A stretch of DNA of 64,000 nucleotides from Streptomyces sp. col6 (GTDB taxonomy: Bacteria > Actinomycetota > Actinomycetes > Streptomycetales > Streptomycetaceae): positions 665,504 through 729,503 of the forward strand of contig NZ_RDBL01000029.1 in the NCBI RefSeq assembly GCF_008042035.1, read 5' to 3'. Both the position numbers and the translations under genes were made by a program. The notes under the pieces are model-generated. The model ran no database searches. It saw nothing but the letters and a program-made list of their open reading frames with translations, and was not told the origin of the DNA. Positions 33,832 to 41,613 of the stretch are shown here, piece after piece. How positions within the stretch are numbered: the first letter of the stretch is position 1; each line of letters begins with the position of its first letter.

Positions 33832-36012
33832 TCAGCCGTTGCGCTTCCAGCGCGGCTTGTCGTCGCGGCGGCCGAAGGAGCCGGTGCTCGTGCCGGTCGC
33901 GCGGTGGTCGTCGCGGCGGCCGTTCGGGCGGTCGCCACCGGAACGGAAGCCGCCCGAGGGGCGGTCGTCGCGGCGGTCACGGTTGAACGGACGGTCGCCG
34001 CCACCCGAGCGGAAGCCGCCCGAGGGACGGTCGTCACGGCGGTCGCGGTTGAAGGACGGACGGTCGTCGCGGTTGAACGACGGACGGTCGTCGCGGCGGT
34101 CGAAGGAACGGCCACCGCGGTCGTCGCGGCGGTCGCCACCCGAGCGGAAGCCGCCCGAAGGACGGTCGTCACGGCGGTCGCGGTTGAACGACGGACGGTC
34201 GTCGCGGCGCTCGAAGGAACGGCCACCACGGTCGTCGCGGCGGTCGCCACCCGAGCGGAAGCCGCCCGAAGGACGGTCGTCACGACGGTCGTTGCTGCTG
34301 CGGAACGAGGGGCGGTCGCTGTTGCCCCGGTAGCCGCTCTGGCCGGCGGGACGCCCGGAGCGCTCACCGATGCGGTCGTCGCGCCGGTCGTTGCCCCGGT
34401 AGCCACCGCGGTTGTCGCGGCGCTCGTAGTTGCCCCGCTCGTCGCGGCGCTCCTCACGGGCGGCCGGCTGCTCCGGCACGGAGGCGGCGGCAGCCGCGAG
34501 GGCGGCCTCGGCCTCGGCGGTCACCTCGGCCACGGCGGCCTCGGGGTCGTCGCCCCGCTCGCGGGCGGCACGCGCCACCAGGCGGTCGGCCTCCTCGCGC
34601 AGCTCCACGGCACGGCGCTGGGCGCGCTCCAGCTGCTGGGTCAGCTCGGCGGCCTCGCGCTCGGCCTGCTTCGCGGCGTTGTTCGCGGAGTCGGCCTGGA
34701 CCTCGGTGAGCGAGCGGGCGCCGGTGATCTCGGCGACCTCCGGCTCGAAGACGCCCGCGCCCTGCACGATGTGGCGCGAGGCGTCGACGCCCGCGTCCTC
34801 CATCAGGCGGAAGATCTGGCGGCGCTGGTGCGGCAGGGCCAGCGAGACGACGACACCGGACTTGCCGGCCCGCGCGGTACGGCCCGAGCGGTGCAGGTAG
34901 TCCTTGTGGTCACCGGCCGGGTCCACGTTCAGGACCAGGTCGATGCCGTCGACGTGGATACCGCGCGCGGCGACGTCGGTCGCGACGAGCGCGTTGACGT
35001 AGCCCTTCTTGAAGTCCTCCAGGACGCGGGTGCGCGCGCCCTGGGTCATGCCGCCGTGCAGCGCGTCCGCCTTGACGCCCGCGTCGACGAGCTGCTCGGC
35101 GATGCGGTCGGCGCCCAGCTGGGTGCGGACGAAGATGATGGTGCGGCCCTTGCGGGCGGCGATGGCGGAGGTGACCGGCGCCTTGTCCTTCGGCTTCACG
35201 ACGAGGACGTGGTGCGACATGGTCGAGACGTTGCCCTGGGCGGAGTCGACTTCGTGGGTGACCGGGTTGCTCAGGTAGCGCTTGACCAGCGTGCCGATCT
35301 CGTTCTCCATGGTGGCGGAGAAGAGCATGCGCTGACCGCCGCCGGGGATCTGGTCCAGCAGCTCGGTGACCTCGGGCAGGAAGCCCAGGTCGGACATCTG
35401 GTCGGCCTCGTCGAGGACGGCGACCTGGACGTTCTCCAGGGAGCAGGCGCCCCGGTTGATGATGTCGCGCAGCCGGCCCGGGGTGGCGACGAGGATGTCG
35501 ACACCGCGCTCCAGGGCGTAGATCTGGTTGCCCATCGACGTACCGCCGCAGACGACCTTCATCTTCAGGCCGAGCACGTCGCCGTACGGCTGCAGGGCGT
35601 CCGCGACCTGCATCGCGAGCTCACGGGTCGGGGTGAGGATGATCGCGCGGGGCTTCTTCTTCTCGGTGTGCCCGCCCGCCAGCGCGGACAGGGTCGGCAG
35701 ACCGAAGGAGAGGGTCTTGCCGGAGCCGGTACGGCCGCGGCCGAGGATGTCCTTGCCGGCCAGGGCGTCCGGGATGGTCGCCGCCTGGATCGGGAAGGGC
35801 GTGGTCACACCGTTCTGCGCGAGCTTGCGGACGATGCCCTCGGGCAGGCCCAGGTCGGCGAAGGTGACGGTCGGCTCGCTCGCCGACTCGGCACCCTCTG
35901 CAGCCTCGGCACCCTCTGCGGCCTCGGCGACGACGGCCTCGGCGACCGCGGTGAGCTCGTCGTTGTCGACGTTCTCGGGCATGACGGTGTGGTCAGAACT
36001 GGAAATTGACAT
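33832..36012 (-). CDS. DEAD-box ATP-dependent RNA helicase with repetitive Arg-rich tail
   Basis: 726 residues. An acidic Ala/Glu N-terminus precedes the helicase core: Q-motif FADLGLPEGIVRKLAQNGVTTPFPIQ, Walker A GRGRTGSGKT, PTRELA, VLDEADQM (motif II DEAD), SAT, and motif VI HRSGRTARAGK. After about residue 430 come a coiled-coil segment and a low-complexity tail of about 200 residues rich in RRDDRPSGGFRSGGD and RPSFNRD units. Such tails bind RNA loosely and promote condensates. These helicases remodel ribosome-assembly or mRNA structures, often in the cold. The start is ATG 36012, with GGAAGG upstream. The promoter at 36171-36200 gives a leader of about 150 nt, suggesting leader-based control. 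Confidence 0.93.
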   Translation of the reverse strand: MSISSSDHTVMPENVDNDELTAVAEAVVAEAAEGAEAAEGAESASEPTVTFADLGLPEGIVRKLAQNGVTTPFPIQAATIPDALAGKDILGRGRTGSGKTLSFGLPTLSALAGGHTEKKKPRAIILTPTRELAMQVADALQPYGDVLGLKMKVVCGGTSMGNQIYALERGVDILVATPGRLRDIINRGACSLENVQVAVLDEADQMSDLGFLPEVTELLDQIPGGGQRMLFSATMENEIGTLVKRYLSNPVTHEVDSAQGNVSTMSHHVLVVKPKDKAPVTSAIAARKGRTIIFVRTQLGADRIAEQLVDAGVKADALHGGMTQGARTRVLEDFKKGYVNALVATDVAARGIHVDGIDLVLNVDPAGDHKDYLHRSGRTARAGKSGVVVSLALPHQRRQIFRLMEDAGVDASRHIVQGAGVFEPEVAEITGARSLTEVQADSANNAAKQAEREAAELTQQLERAQRRAVELREEADRLVARAARERGDDPEAAVAEVTAEAEAALAAAAASVPEQPAAREERRDERGNYERRDNRGGYRGNDRRDDRIGERSGRPAGQSGYRGNSDRPSFRSSNDRRDDRPSGGFRSGGDRRDDRGGRSFERRDDRPSFNRDRRDDRPSGGFRSGGDRRDDRGGRSFDRRDDRPSFNRDDRPSFNRDRRDDRPSGGFRSGGGDRPFNRDRRDDRPSGGFRSGGDRPNGRRDDHRATGTSTGSFGRRDDKPRWKRNG
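33945..34300. repeat. tandem repeats inside the helicase tail
   Basis: The DNA encodes near-identical 37-residue units (RRDDRPSGGFRSGGD...RRDDRPSFNRD) in two full and further partial copies, that is about 111-bp tandem units. Copy number may vary between strains through slippage. Boundaries are approximate. Confidence 0.7.
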
Positions 36013-36170
36013 GCGAAATGCGAAACCTTCCGGAGTCTCGGCACGCGCCCATAACTCCGTGATTTCGCAATGTCGACCGCCTCAATGCGGTCCAGCCACG
36101 GCAAGGGAGAGTACGCGCCACACGGCGCTCTTCTGTGTCGGCGCCGGGCAATGGGATCAAACGATCTACC

Positions 36171-36200
36171 ACCATACGCACTCTCACCCACATTGCGCAA
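36171..36200 (-). promoter_or_regulatory. putative helicase promoter
   Basis: Minus-strand TTGCGC (36200-36195) and TATGGT (36176-36171) are 18 bp apart. Transcription would start about 150 nt before the ATG. Confidence 0.5.
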
Positions 36201-36258
36201 ACCGCCTGCTCCGGGCCCACCCCTGCGCCGCGTCCCCTCCATGATCGACAGGGCACCT

Positions 36259-36834
36259 CTAGGCCGGCCCCACCTGCGGCGATGCCTCCGGCGTCCGCAT
36301 GACCTCCACCGCGTCCGGCCACCCCATGGCGTCGTTGCGGAACTGGGCGGCCGGAGACGCCGACGGCCCCGGCGGCGCGGGCTCCGAGGGCTCCGGCTCG
36401 GGCTCCGGCGGGTCCGGCTGCCGCGGCGTGTCCTGCGGCTCCGGTACGGGGTCCGGATCGGCCGGAACCGGTGATTCCGGCTGCCCGGACGCGCCGGTGC
36501 CGGGCAACGATACGGAGGGGTGGGCGGCCCGGTCCTTCCCCTCGCTCCGGCCGGCGCCGGGCCCGTCGGTGGCCGGGGCGCTCCCGGACGGCGACGCGGA
36601 GGCGCTCGGGCCGGCGCTCCGGCGCTGCGACTGCGCCCCGGGGCCGCCGACGCGGGAGCCGCCGGTCCCCGCCACCGTGGAGCCGTCCGGCTCGACCGCG
36701 GCGCCCTTGGGGTCGACGCTCCGCGAGGGCACCGGTTCCGCGCCGTCGGAGCCGACACTCATACAGCCGGTGGCCGTGGCGAGCGTCACAGCGGTGACGG
36801 CTGCCCAGCGGACGGGGACGGGGAACTGGCGCAC
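36259..36834 (-). CDS. Pro/Ser/Glu-rich putative lipoprotein
   Basis: 191 residues from GTG 36834 (GGAGG 8-12 nt upstream). The N-terminus VRQFPVPVRWAAVTAVTLATATGC is a lipoprotein signal with the lipobox LATATGC ending in the lipidated Cys. The mature region is low complexity (Pro, Ser, Gly, Glu, Asp) and ends in a short ordered segment MGWPDAVEVMRTPEASPQVGPA. No family recognised. The frame extends upstream in a way that ignores the ribosome site. It precedes the helicase gene in the same direction, separated by the helicase promoter. Possibly a cell-wall spacer or surface protein. Confidence 0.68.
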   Translation of the reverse strand: MRQFPVPVRWAAVTAVTLATATGCMSVGSDGAEPVPSRSVDPKGAAVEPDGSTVAGTGGSRVGGPGAQSQRRSAGPSASASPSGSAPATDGPGAGRSEGKDRAAHPSVSLPGTGASGQPESPVPADPDPVPEPQDTPRQPDPPEPEPEPSEPAPPGPSASPAAQFRNDAMGWPDAVEVMRTPEASPQVGPA

Positions 36835-37002
36835 GGGGCACCTCCGGGGGCGCGAGGAAGGACGGGGCCTGACATGAACGAGCCGGGTGCGCTGTGCCCA
36901 ACTCCCGTCACCCCGCCCGGGACACGCCCGACGGACCGGTCCGCACACCTCGTTCACACCACGCGCCCCACACGCCACTCACGCGACAGGAGCCCGCACC
37001 CC

Positions 37003-37353
37003 TCACCCGTAACCGAGCGCGTGCAGCCTCTCGTCGTCGATGCCGAAGTGGTGGGCGATCTCGTGGACGACGGTGATCTCGGTCTCCGCCACCACGTCCT
37101 CGCGCGTCTCGCACATCCGCAGCGTCGGCCCCCGGTAGATGGTGATCCGGTCCGGCAGCACCCCCGCGTACCACTCACCGCGCTCGGTCAGCGGCGTGCC
37201 CTCGTACAGCCCCAGCAGTTCCGGATCATCGGATTCCGGTTCGTCCTCGACGAAGACCGCGACGTTGTCCATCAGCCGGGTCAGCTCCGGCGGAATCCGG
37301 TCCAGTGCCTCGGCGACCAGTTCCTCGAACGCTTCCCGCGTCATCTCCAGCAC
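37003..37353 (-). CDS. small zincin-like metallopeptidase family protein (HEXXH)
   Basis: 116 residues. The C-terminal helix carries VVHEIAHHFGID, the HEXXH zinc-binding motif with a third His immediately after. The conserved block RITIYRGPTLR matches the actinobacterial minimal-zincin family of about 120-residue proteins. The N-terminus reads TREAFEELVAEALDRIPPEL. It may start at GTG 37353, with CAAT 9-12 nt before it (leaderless), or at ATG 37344. Proteolytic activity of the family is uncertain. It is divergent from the metallophosphoesterase gene, with only about 95 bp between. Confidence 0.8.
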   Translation of the reverse strand: MLEMTREAFEELVAEALDRIPPELTRLMDNVAVFVEDEPESDDPELLGLYEGTPLTERGEWYAGVLPDRITIYRGPTLRMCETREDVVAETEITVVHEIAHHFGIDDERLHALGYG

Positions 37354-37447
37354 CCGGCCATTGTCCCGTACGGCCGCCCCGTCCGCCCCGTCCGCCCCGG
37401 TGCCGGACGCGGGCATACCGGGCCCGCCGCCGGGGCACAGGCACCCA

Positions 37448-38965
37448 ATGGTCCGCGCCCGTCTCCCCTTCCGCCGCCCGCTGTCCCGCCGCACCCCGGG
37501 CGGAACGTCCGCCGTGCCCCGGCCCTTCGTCCGCGCGCTCGGCCTGGTGGTCGTCGTGCTGTTCGGCGCCTGGCTCGGACTGCTGGCCGTCGGCAGCGTC
37601 CGTACGACCGTGGGCCCGATGGACACGACGATGACCCTGCGGCCCTCGCTCACCGGCGGCACCAAGATCAACGTGTCGCCGCTCGGCGCCCTGCAGCTGG
37701 ACTCGCACCAGGCCCCGGTCCGCCTGGACGTGGACGTGGACCGCCTCGACCCGGTCCGTTCCCAGGCCCTGGTCCAGCATCCCGAGCGGCTGGCCGGGCT
37801 GCAGGACGAGGTCACGACGGACGTCGCGTCCGGCACCCGCGAGCTGGCCCTGCGCTCCTGCGTGGCGGTCGTGACCGGGGCCACCGCACTGGGCCTCGCG
37901 GTCTACCGCAGGCCGCGCCGGGCCCTGGCCGCCGGAGGACTCGCCCTCGCGCTGCTGGCCGCGTCCGGCGTCGGCGCGTACGCCACCTGGAACCCGAAGT
38001 CGGTCCTGGAGCCCAAGTTCTCCGGACTCCTCTCCAGCGCCCCGTCCGTCGTCGGCGACGCCCGCTCGATCGTCAGCGACTTCGACGTCTACCAGCAGGA
38101 GCTGGCCCGGCTGGTCACCAACGTCACCAAGCTGTACGACGCCACATCGACGCTCCCCGTCTACAGCCCCGACCCGGCGACCCTGCGCGTCCTGCACGTC
38201 TCCGACATCCACCTCAACCCGGCCGCGTGGCACATCATCGGCTCGCTCGTGGAGCAGTACGACATCGACGTGATCATCGACTCCGGCGACACGATGGACC
38301 ACGGCGCCGCCGTCGAGAACAGCTTCCTGGACCCCATCGCCGACCTCGGCGCCCCCTACGTCTGGGTGCGCGGGAACCACGACTCGGCGGTGACGCAGAA
38401 GTACCTGGGCGACAAGAAGCGCTTCCCGAACGTGCACGTCCTGGACCAGGGCCGGGCGGTGAGCGTCGGCGGGCTGCGGATCGCCGGGATCGGGGACCCG
38501 CAGTTCACCCCCGACCGGACGGGCCCGGAGCAGGCCGCGGACGTCGAGCGCGTGGCCGGCCGCACGCTCGCCGCCGCCCTGCGCGAGCAGCAGCGGTCCG
38601 GCACCCCCGTGGACGTCGCCGTGGCCCACGAGCCGGAGGCGGCGAAGGAGACGGCCGGCGAGGTACCACTGGCCCTCGCCGGCCATGTGCACCACCGGCA
38701 GAACGAGGTCCTCAAGGGCGGCACCCGGTTGATGATCGAGGGCTCCACGGGCGGCGGCGGACTGCGGGCCGTCCAGAACAAGAAGCCGGAGCAGGTGCTT
38801 GCCTCGGTGCTCTATCTGGACCGCTCCACCCGCCGGCTCCAGGCCTGGGACGAGATAACGCTGGGCGGCCTCGGGCTGACGACGGCCGAGGTCAGCCGCC
38901 ATCTGCCCCAGGAGAAGCCCACCCTCACGAGCCCGTCCCCAACGGCCCCCACACCCTCCCCGTAA
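37448..38965 (+). CDS. membrane-anchored calcineurin-like metallophosphoesterase
   Basis: About 505 residues. One N-terminal helix (ALGLVVVVLFGAWLGLLAVG) and a central hydrophobic pair (CVAVVTGATALGLAV, AAGGLALALLAASGVGAYA) anchor it, with the catalytic domain after about residue 240. The five metallophosphoesterase motifs are all present: VSDIHLN, DSGDTMD, RGNHDS, VAHEP and AGHVHH. A dimetal centre would hydrolyse a phosphate ester outside the membrane if the topology is as drawn. ATG 37448 is the best start, with no strong ribosome site; GTG 37514 is an alternative. The C-terminus is a Pro/Ser/Thr tail. Substrate unknown. Confidence 0.87.
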   Translation: MVRARLPFRRPLSRRTPGGTSAVPRPFVRALGLVVVVLFGAWLGLLAVGSVRTTVGPMDTTMTLRPSLTGGTKINVSPLGALQLDSHQAPVRLDVDVDRLDPVRSQALVQHPERLAGLQDEVTTDVASGTRELALRSCVAVVTGATALGLAVYRRPRRALAAGGLALALLAASGVGAYATWNPKSVLEPKFSGLLSSAPSVVGDARSIVSDFDVYQQELARLVTNVTKLYDATSTLPVYSPDPATLRVLHVSDIHLNPAAWHIIGSLVEQYDIDVIIDSGDTMDHGAAVENSFLDPIADLGAPYVWVRGNHDSAVTQKYLGDKKRFPNVHVLDQGRAVSVGGLRIAGIGDPQFTPDRTGPEQAADVERVAGRTLAAALREQQRSGTPVDVAVAHEPEAAKETAGEVPLALAGHVHHRQNEVLKGGTRLMIEGSTGGGGLRAVQNKKPEQVLASVLYLDRSTRRLQAWDEITLGGLGLTTAEVSRHLPQEKPTLTSPSPTAPTPSP

Positions 38966-39045
38966 ACCGTTTTGGCGATCCCCGCCGGCATCCCATATGC
39001 TTCTCACGTCCCCGACGCGCTGGAAAGCGCGCAGGTGGGCCCTTA

Positions 39046-39118
39046 GCCCTCATCGTCTAGTGGCCCAGGACGCCGCCCTTTCAAGGCGGTAGCACGGGTT
39101 CGAATCCCGTTGGGGGCA
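39046..39118 (+). tRNA. tRNA-Glu (anticodon TTC)
   Basis: The 73-nt cloverleaf has acceptor GCCCTCA/TGGGGGC, anticodon loop CTTTCAA and T loop TTCGAAT. It is the first of three clustered tRNA genes. Confidence 0.94.
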
Positions 39119-39128
39119 CGCTTGAACG

Positions 39129-39150
39129 TGTGCGAGACTTGTCTCGCACA
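39129..39150 (+). other. perfect hairpin between tRNA-Glu and tRNA-Asp
   Basis: TGTGCGAGAC and GTCTCGCACA form a 10-bp stem with a 2-nt turn. It may guide processing of the polycistronic tRNA precursor; no U tract follows, so termination is less likely. Confidence 0.5.
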
Positions 39151-39156
39151 TTGCTT

Positions 39157-39231
39157 GGTCCTGTGGAGCAGTTAGGAGTGCTCGCCACCCTGTCAAGGTG
39201 GAGGCCGCGGGTTCAAATCCCGTCAGGACCG
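39157..39231 (+). tRNA. tRNA-Asp (anticodon GTC), copy 1
   Basis: 75 nt, acceptor GGTCCTG/CAGGACC, anticodon loop CTGTCAA. Identical over its full length to the copy at 45640-45714. Confidence 0.95.
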
Positions 39232-39253
39232 CTGCAGCCCTTGTGAGCTGCGT

Positions 39254-39330
39254 GGCTGGGTAGCTCAGTTGGTACGAGCGATCGCCTGAAAAGCGATAGG
39301 TCGCCGGTTCGATCCCGGCCCCAGCCACCA
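39254..39330 (+). tRNA. tRNA-Phe (anticodon GAA), CCA encoded
   Basis: The cloverleaf spans 39254-39327 with anticodon loop CTGAAAA. CCA is encoded at 39328-39330, unlike the other tRNAs in the window. Confidence 0.95.
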
Positions 39331-39333
39331 CCC

Positions 39334-39362
39334 GAAGGCCCCGTCCGATGGACGGGGCCTTC
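39334..39362 (+). terminator. terminator of the tRNA-Glu/Asp/Phe cluster
   Basis: A perfect 13-bp stem GAAGGCCCCGTCC with 3-nt loop, immediately after tRNA-Phe. It can also serve the convergent CcdA-like gene. Confidence 0.8.
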
Positions 39363-39368
39363 GTCGTG

Positions 39369-40232
39369 TCAGACGGCCCCGCCCTCCGTGGAGTCGGGCT
39401 CGTCCTCGCTGACGTCGCGCCCGCGCCACGCCCGTACCGCGAGCACCAGCAGCACCACCGCCACCACGGCGACGAGCAGCACCGCGTCCGGCACATGGCG
39501 CCCGACGCCCTGGGCCCACTGCTCCACGGCGAACGACCGGTCCACGTCCAGCAGGCCGGGCAGCGCGGTCGTCCCGTCGTACGCCAGGAACAGCGCGCCG
39601 AGCGCCACGAAGAAGAGGCCCGACAGCAGGGTCGTGGTGTGCAGCTCGAACCGGCCGAGGCGCAGCACCCGGCCGCGCAGCCAGACCCGGCGGCCCAGGT
39701 CGAACCGCTCCCAGAGCAGCGCGAGCACGAAGAGCGGCATCGCCATGCCCAGGGCGTAGACGGCCAGCAGCAGTCCCCCGTACGCCGGGCTGCCGCTGAC
39801 CGCCGCCACCGTCAGCACGCTGCCCAGGATCGGGCCCGCGCAGAATCCGGCCAGCCCGTAGACCGCGCCCAGCGCGTAGACGGAGAGGGCCGTCGTGGGG
39901 CGGATGCGGCCGCCGAGGGCGGAGATCCGGCGCGAGGCGAAGCCCAGGCCGACGATCTGGGCCACGCCCAGCGCGATGATCAGCCACCCCGCCCCCAGGA
40001 CGAGGGCGTCACGGTGGCGGTAGAACAGCCGCCCGGCGTACGAACCGGCCGCACCCAGCGGGACCAGGGTGGTGGCCAGGCCCGCGTAGAAGATGCCGGT
40101 CCGGGCGAGCAGCCGGGAGGCGGAGTCGATGGAGTACGCGAAGAACGCGGGGAGCAGCAGCGCGCTGCACGGGCTGATCAGGGCGAGCAGCCCGCCGAGG
40201 AACGCGGCGAAGTAGCCGACATCGGGCGTCAC
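39369..40232 (-). CDS. CcdA-like thiol-electron transporter membrane protein
   Basis: A 287-residue polytopic protein with about eight helices. The first helix contains LALISPCSALLLPAFFAY and a later one GLAGFCAGPILGSV: paired membrane cysteines as in CcdA/DsbD-type carriers, which move reducing equivalents from cytosolic thioredoxin to exported thiol proteins. A short charged C-terminus ends VSEDEPDSTEGGAV. Start GTG 40232 overlaps the stop of the DsbA-like gene (GTGA), so the two are translationally coupled. The function agrees with its neighbour: redox maintenance of an extracytoplasmic thioredoxin. No cytochrome c maturation gene is nearby. Confidence 0.85.
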   Translation of the reverse strand: MTPDVGYFAAFLGGLLALISPCSALLLPAFFAYSIDSASRLLARTGIFYAGLATTLVPLGAAGSYAGRLFYRHRDALVLGAGWLIIALGVAQIVGLGFASRRISALGGRIRPTTALSVYALGAVYGLAGFCAGPILGSVLTVAAVSGSPAYGGLLLAVYALGMAMPLFVLALLWERFDLGRRVWLRGRVLRLGRFELHTTTLLSGLFFVALGALFLAYDGTTALPGLLDVDRSFAVEQWAQGVGRHVPDAVLLVAVVAVVLLVLAVRAWRGRDVSEDEPDSTEGGAV

Positions 40233-41026
40233 TTCGCGGAACCGTTCGCCCCGGCCGCCGCCTCGGCCTCCTTGGCCTCCTCGGCCGCTCGGTCGATGGC
40301 CCGGGTGAAGGTCTCGGTGGACTGGGCGCCGGCGATCGGGCGGCCGTTGATCAGGAAGGACGGGGTGGAGGTCGCACCGATCCCGTACCCCTGCTCCTGG
40401 TCCTTGCGTACGGCCGCGGTGGCCGCCTGCCCGTCGGCGTCGCGCGCGAAGCGGTCCAGGTCGTTCACGCCCGCCTGCCGTGCGAGTTCCTTCAGGCGGT
40501 CCTCACCGAACCCCTTCTCCTTGGCGCCCTCGGCGTACGCGGCGCGGTGGAACTCCCAGAAGCGGCCCTGGCGCCCCGCCGCCCAGGAGGCCCGTGCGGC
40601 GGCCTCGGACTCGGCACCGAAGATCGGGAAGTTGCGCCACTCGATGCGCAGCACGCCCCGGTCGACGTACTTCTCCACCAGGGCGGGTTCGGTGTCGCGG
40701 GCGAACTTGGCGCAGTAGCCGCACTTGAAGTCGGCGTACTCGATGAGGACGACGGGTGCGTCGGCGCGGCCCAGGGCCAGCTTGTCGCCGGTGTCGCGGC
40801 GGGCGAGCTTCGCCAGCTCGGGGTAGACGCCGTCCCGCGGGTCCGCCGTGACGTCGGCGACCGCGGAGGAACCGGAGCGCGGCGGCTCGGGGGCGGTGGC
40901 GCGGTACGAGACATAGCCGAGCAGGGCGGCCGCGACGACGACTCCGGCGCCGTACACGAGGGGCGTGCGGGACTTCTTGCGGGACTTCGGGGACGGCGTG
41001 GACGGCGTGGACGGGGATGCGGGCAT
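40229..41026 (-). CDS. membrane-anchored DsbA-family thioredoxin-like protein
   Basis: 265 residues. An N-terminal basic/Ser-Pro segment and one helix (TPLVYGAGVVVAAALLGYVSY) anchor it. The thioredoxin fold has VLIEYADFKCGYCAKF (CGYC active site) and the cis-Pro loop GATSTPSFLINGRPIAG. Between them lies a helical insertion, as in DsbA proteins. It should act outside the membrane on disulfides. ATG 41026 follows CGGAG. It is the middle gene of a three-gene operon with a small secreted protein and the CcdA-like electron transporter. Confidence 0.88.
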   Translation of the reverse strand: MPASPSTPSTPSPKSRKKSRTPLVYGAGVVVAAALLGYVSYRATAPEPPRSGSSAVADVTADPRDGVYPELAKLARRDTGDKLALGRADAPVVLIEYADFKCGYCAKFARDTEPALVEKYVDRGVLRIEWRNFPIFGAESEAAARASWAAGRQGRFWEFHRAAYAEGAKEKGFGEDRLKELARQAGVNDLDRFARDADGQAATAAVRKDQEQGYGIGATSTPSFLINGRPIAGAQSTETFTRAIDRAAEEAKEAEAAAGANGSAK

Positions 41027-41085
41027 GCGGAACTCCGGGAGGGCGATACGGAAGAGCGAGGACGGCGGGGGGACGGGCCGCCGGT

Positions 41086-41442
41086 CTACACCCTGAGTAC
41101 GGAGAGCTCCACCGGCCCCGGCGCCGCCTCGTCGGGACCGCGCGGGGTCATCGGCACGGACACCTCGGCCGGCCTGTCCCCGGGCGCCGCGGGCAGGCCC
41201 CACTCCGCGAGGCCGGGCGCCTGGTCGTGGGAGGCGCGGGCGGGCGCGGGGACGGCGGGCTCACCACCGTCGCGCTTTCCGCCCTCGCCGCAGCCCGGAA
41301 TCCCCTGCCCGTGCCCGGCGGCGACGACGGGGGCGGTGGCAGCACGGGCCGGGACCTGCGCCATCGCCGCCGCCGGTCCGCAGAACAGCCCGAGCACGAC
41401 CGCGAGGGCCGCCACCAGGCAGTACCACTGCGAACGGGGCAC
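41086..41442 (-). CDS. small secreted protein, unknown, in operon with DsbA-like and CcdA-like genes
   Basis: 118 residues. The N-terminus (VPRSQWYCLVAALAVVLGLFCGPAAAMAQ) is a clear signal peptide. The mature region contains HGQGIPGCGEGG with one Cys, then Pro/Ala/Asp-rich sequence. GTG 41442 is preceded by GGAAGG. Read antisense to the HrpA upstream region the frame appears far longer, but that extension is an artefact of high GC. The operon partners suggest a substrate or helper of thiol-redox chemistry, for example metal or haem handling, but this is inference. The family was not recognised. Confidence 0.65.
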   Translation of the reverse strand: MPRSQWYCLVAALAVVLGLFCGPAAAMAQVPARAATAPVVAAGHGQGIPGCGEGGKRDGGEPAVPAPARASHDQAPGLAEWGLPAAPGDRPAEVSVPMTPRGPDEAAPGPVELSVLRV

Positions 41443-41613
41443 GGGACCGGCCTTCCGGCTGGGGGATGATCGACTGCCCGGAATGGTACGTGCTGTGCCC
41501 GCGCCGTTCCCCACCGTGCCGGTGTCCATCCCCCTCGGCACGCACAACCGTGACCGGGACCGCGCGAAATGGGTTCGCCCTTCCTCGGGCCCGGGTGAGA
41601 TCCTGGGATCCGT

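Noticed and set aside
33900..34340. Repeats suggestive of a CRISPR array
   Set aside because: The units are about 111 bp, in frame and encode the helicase tail, with no unique spacers.
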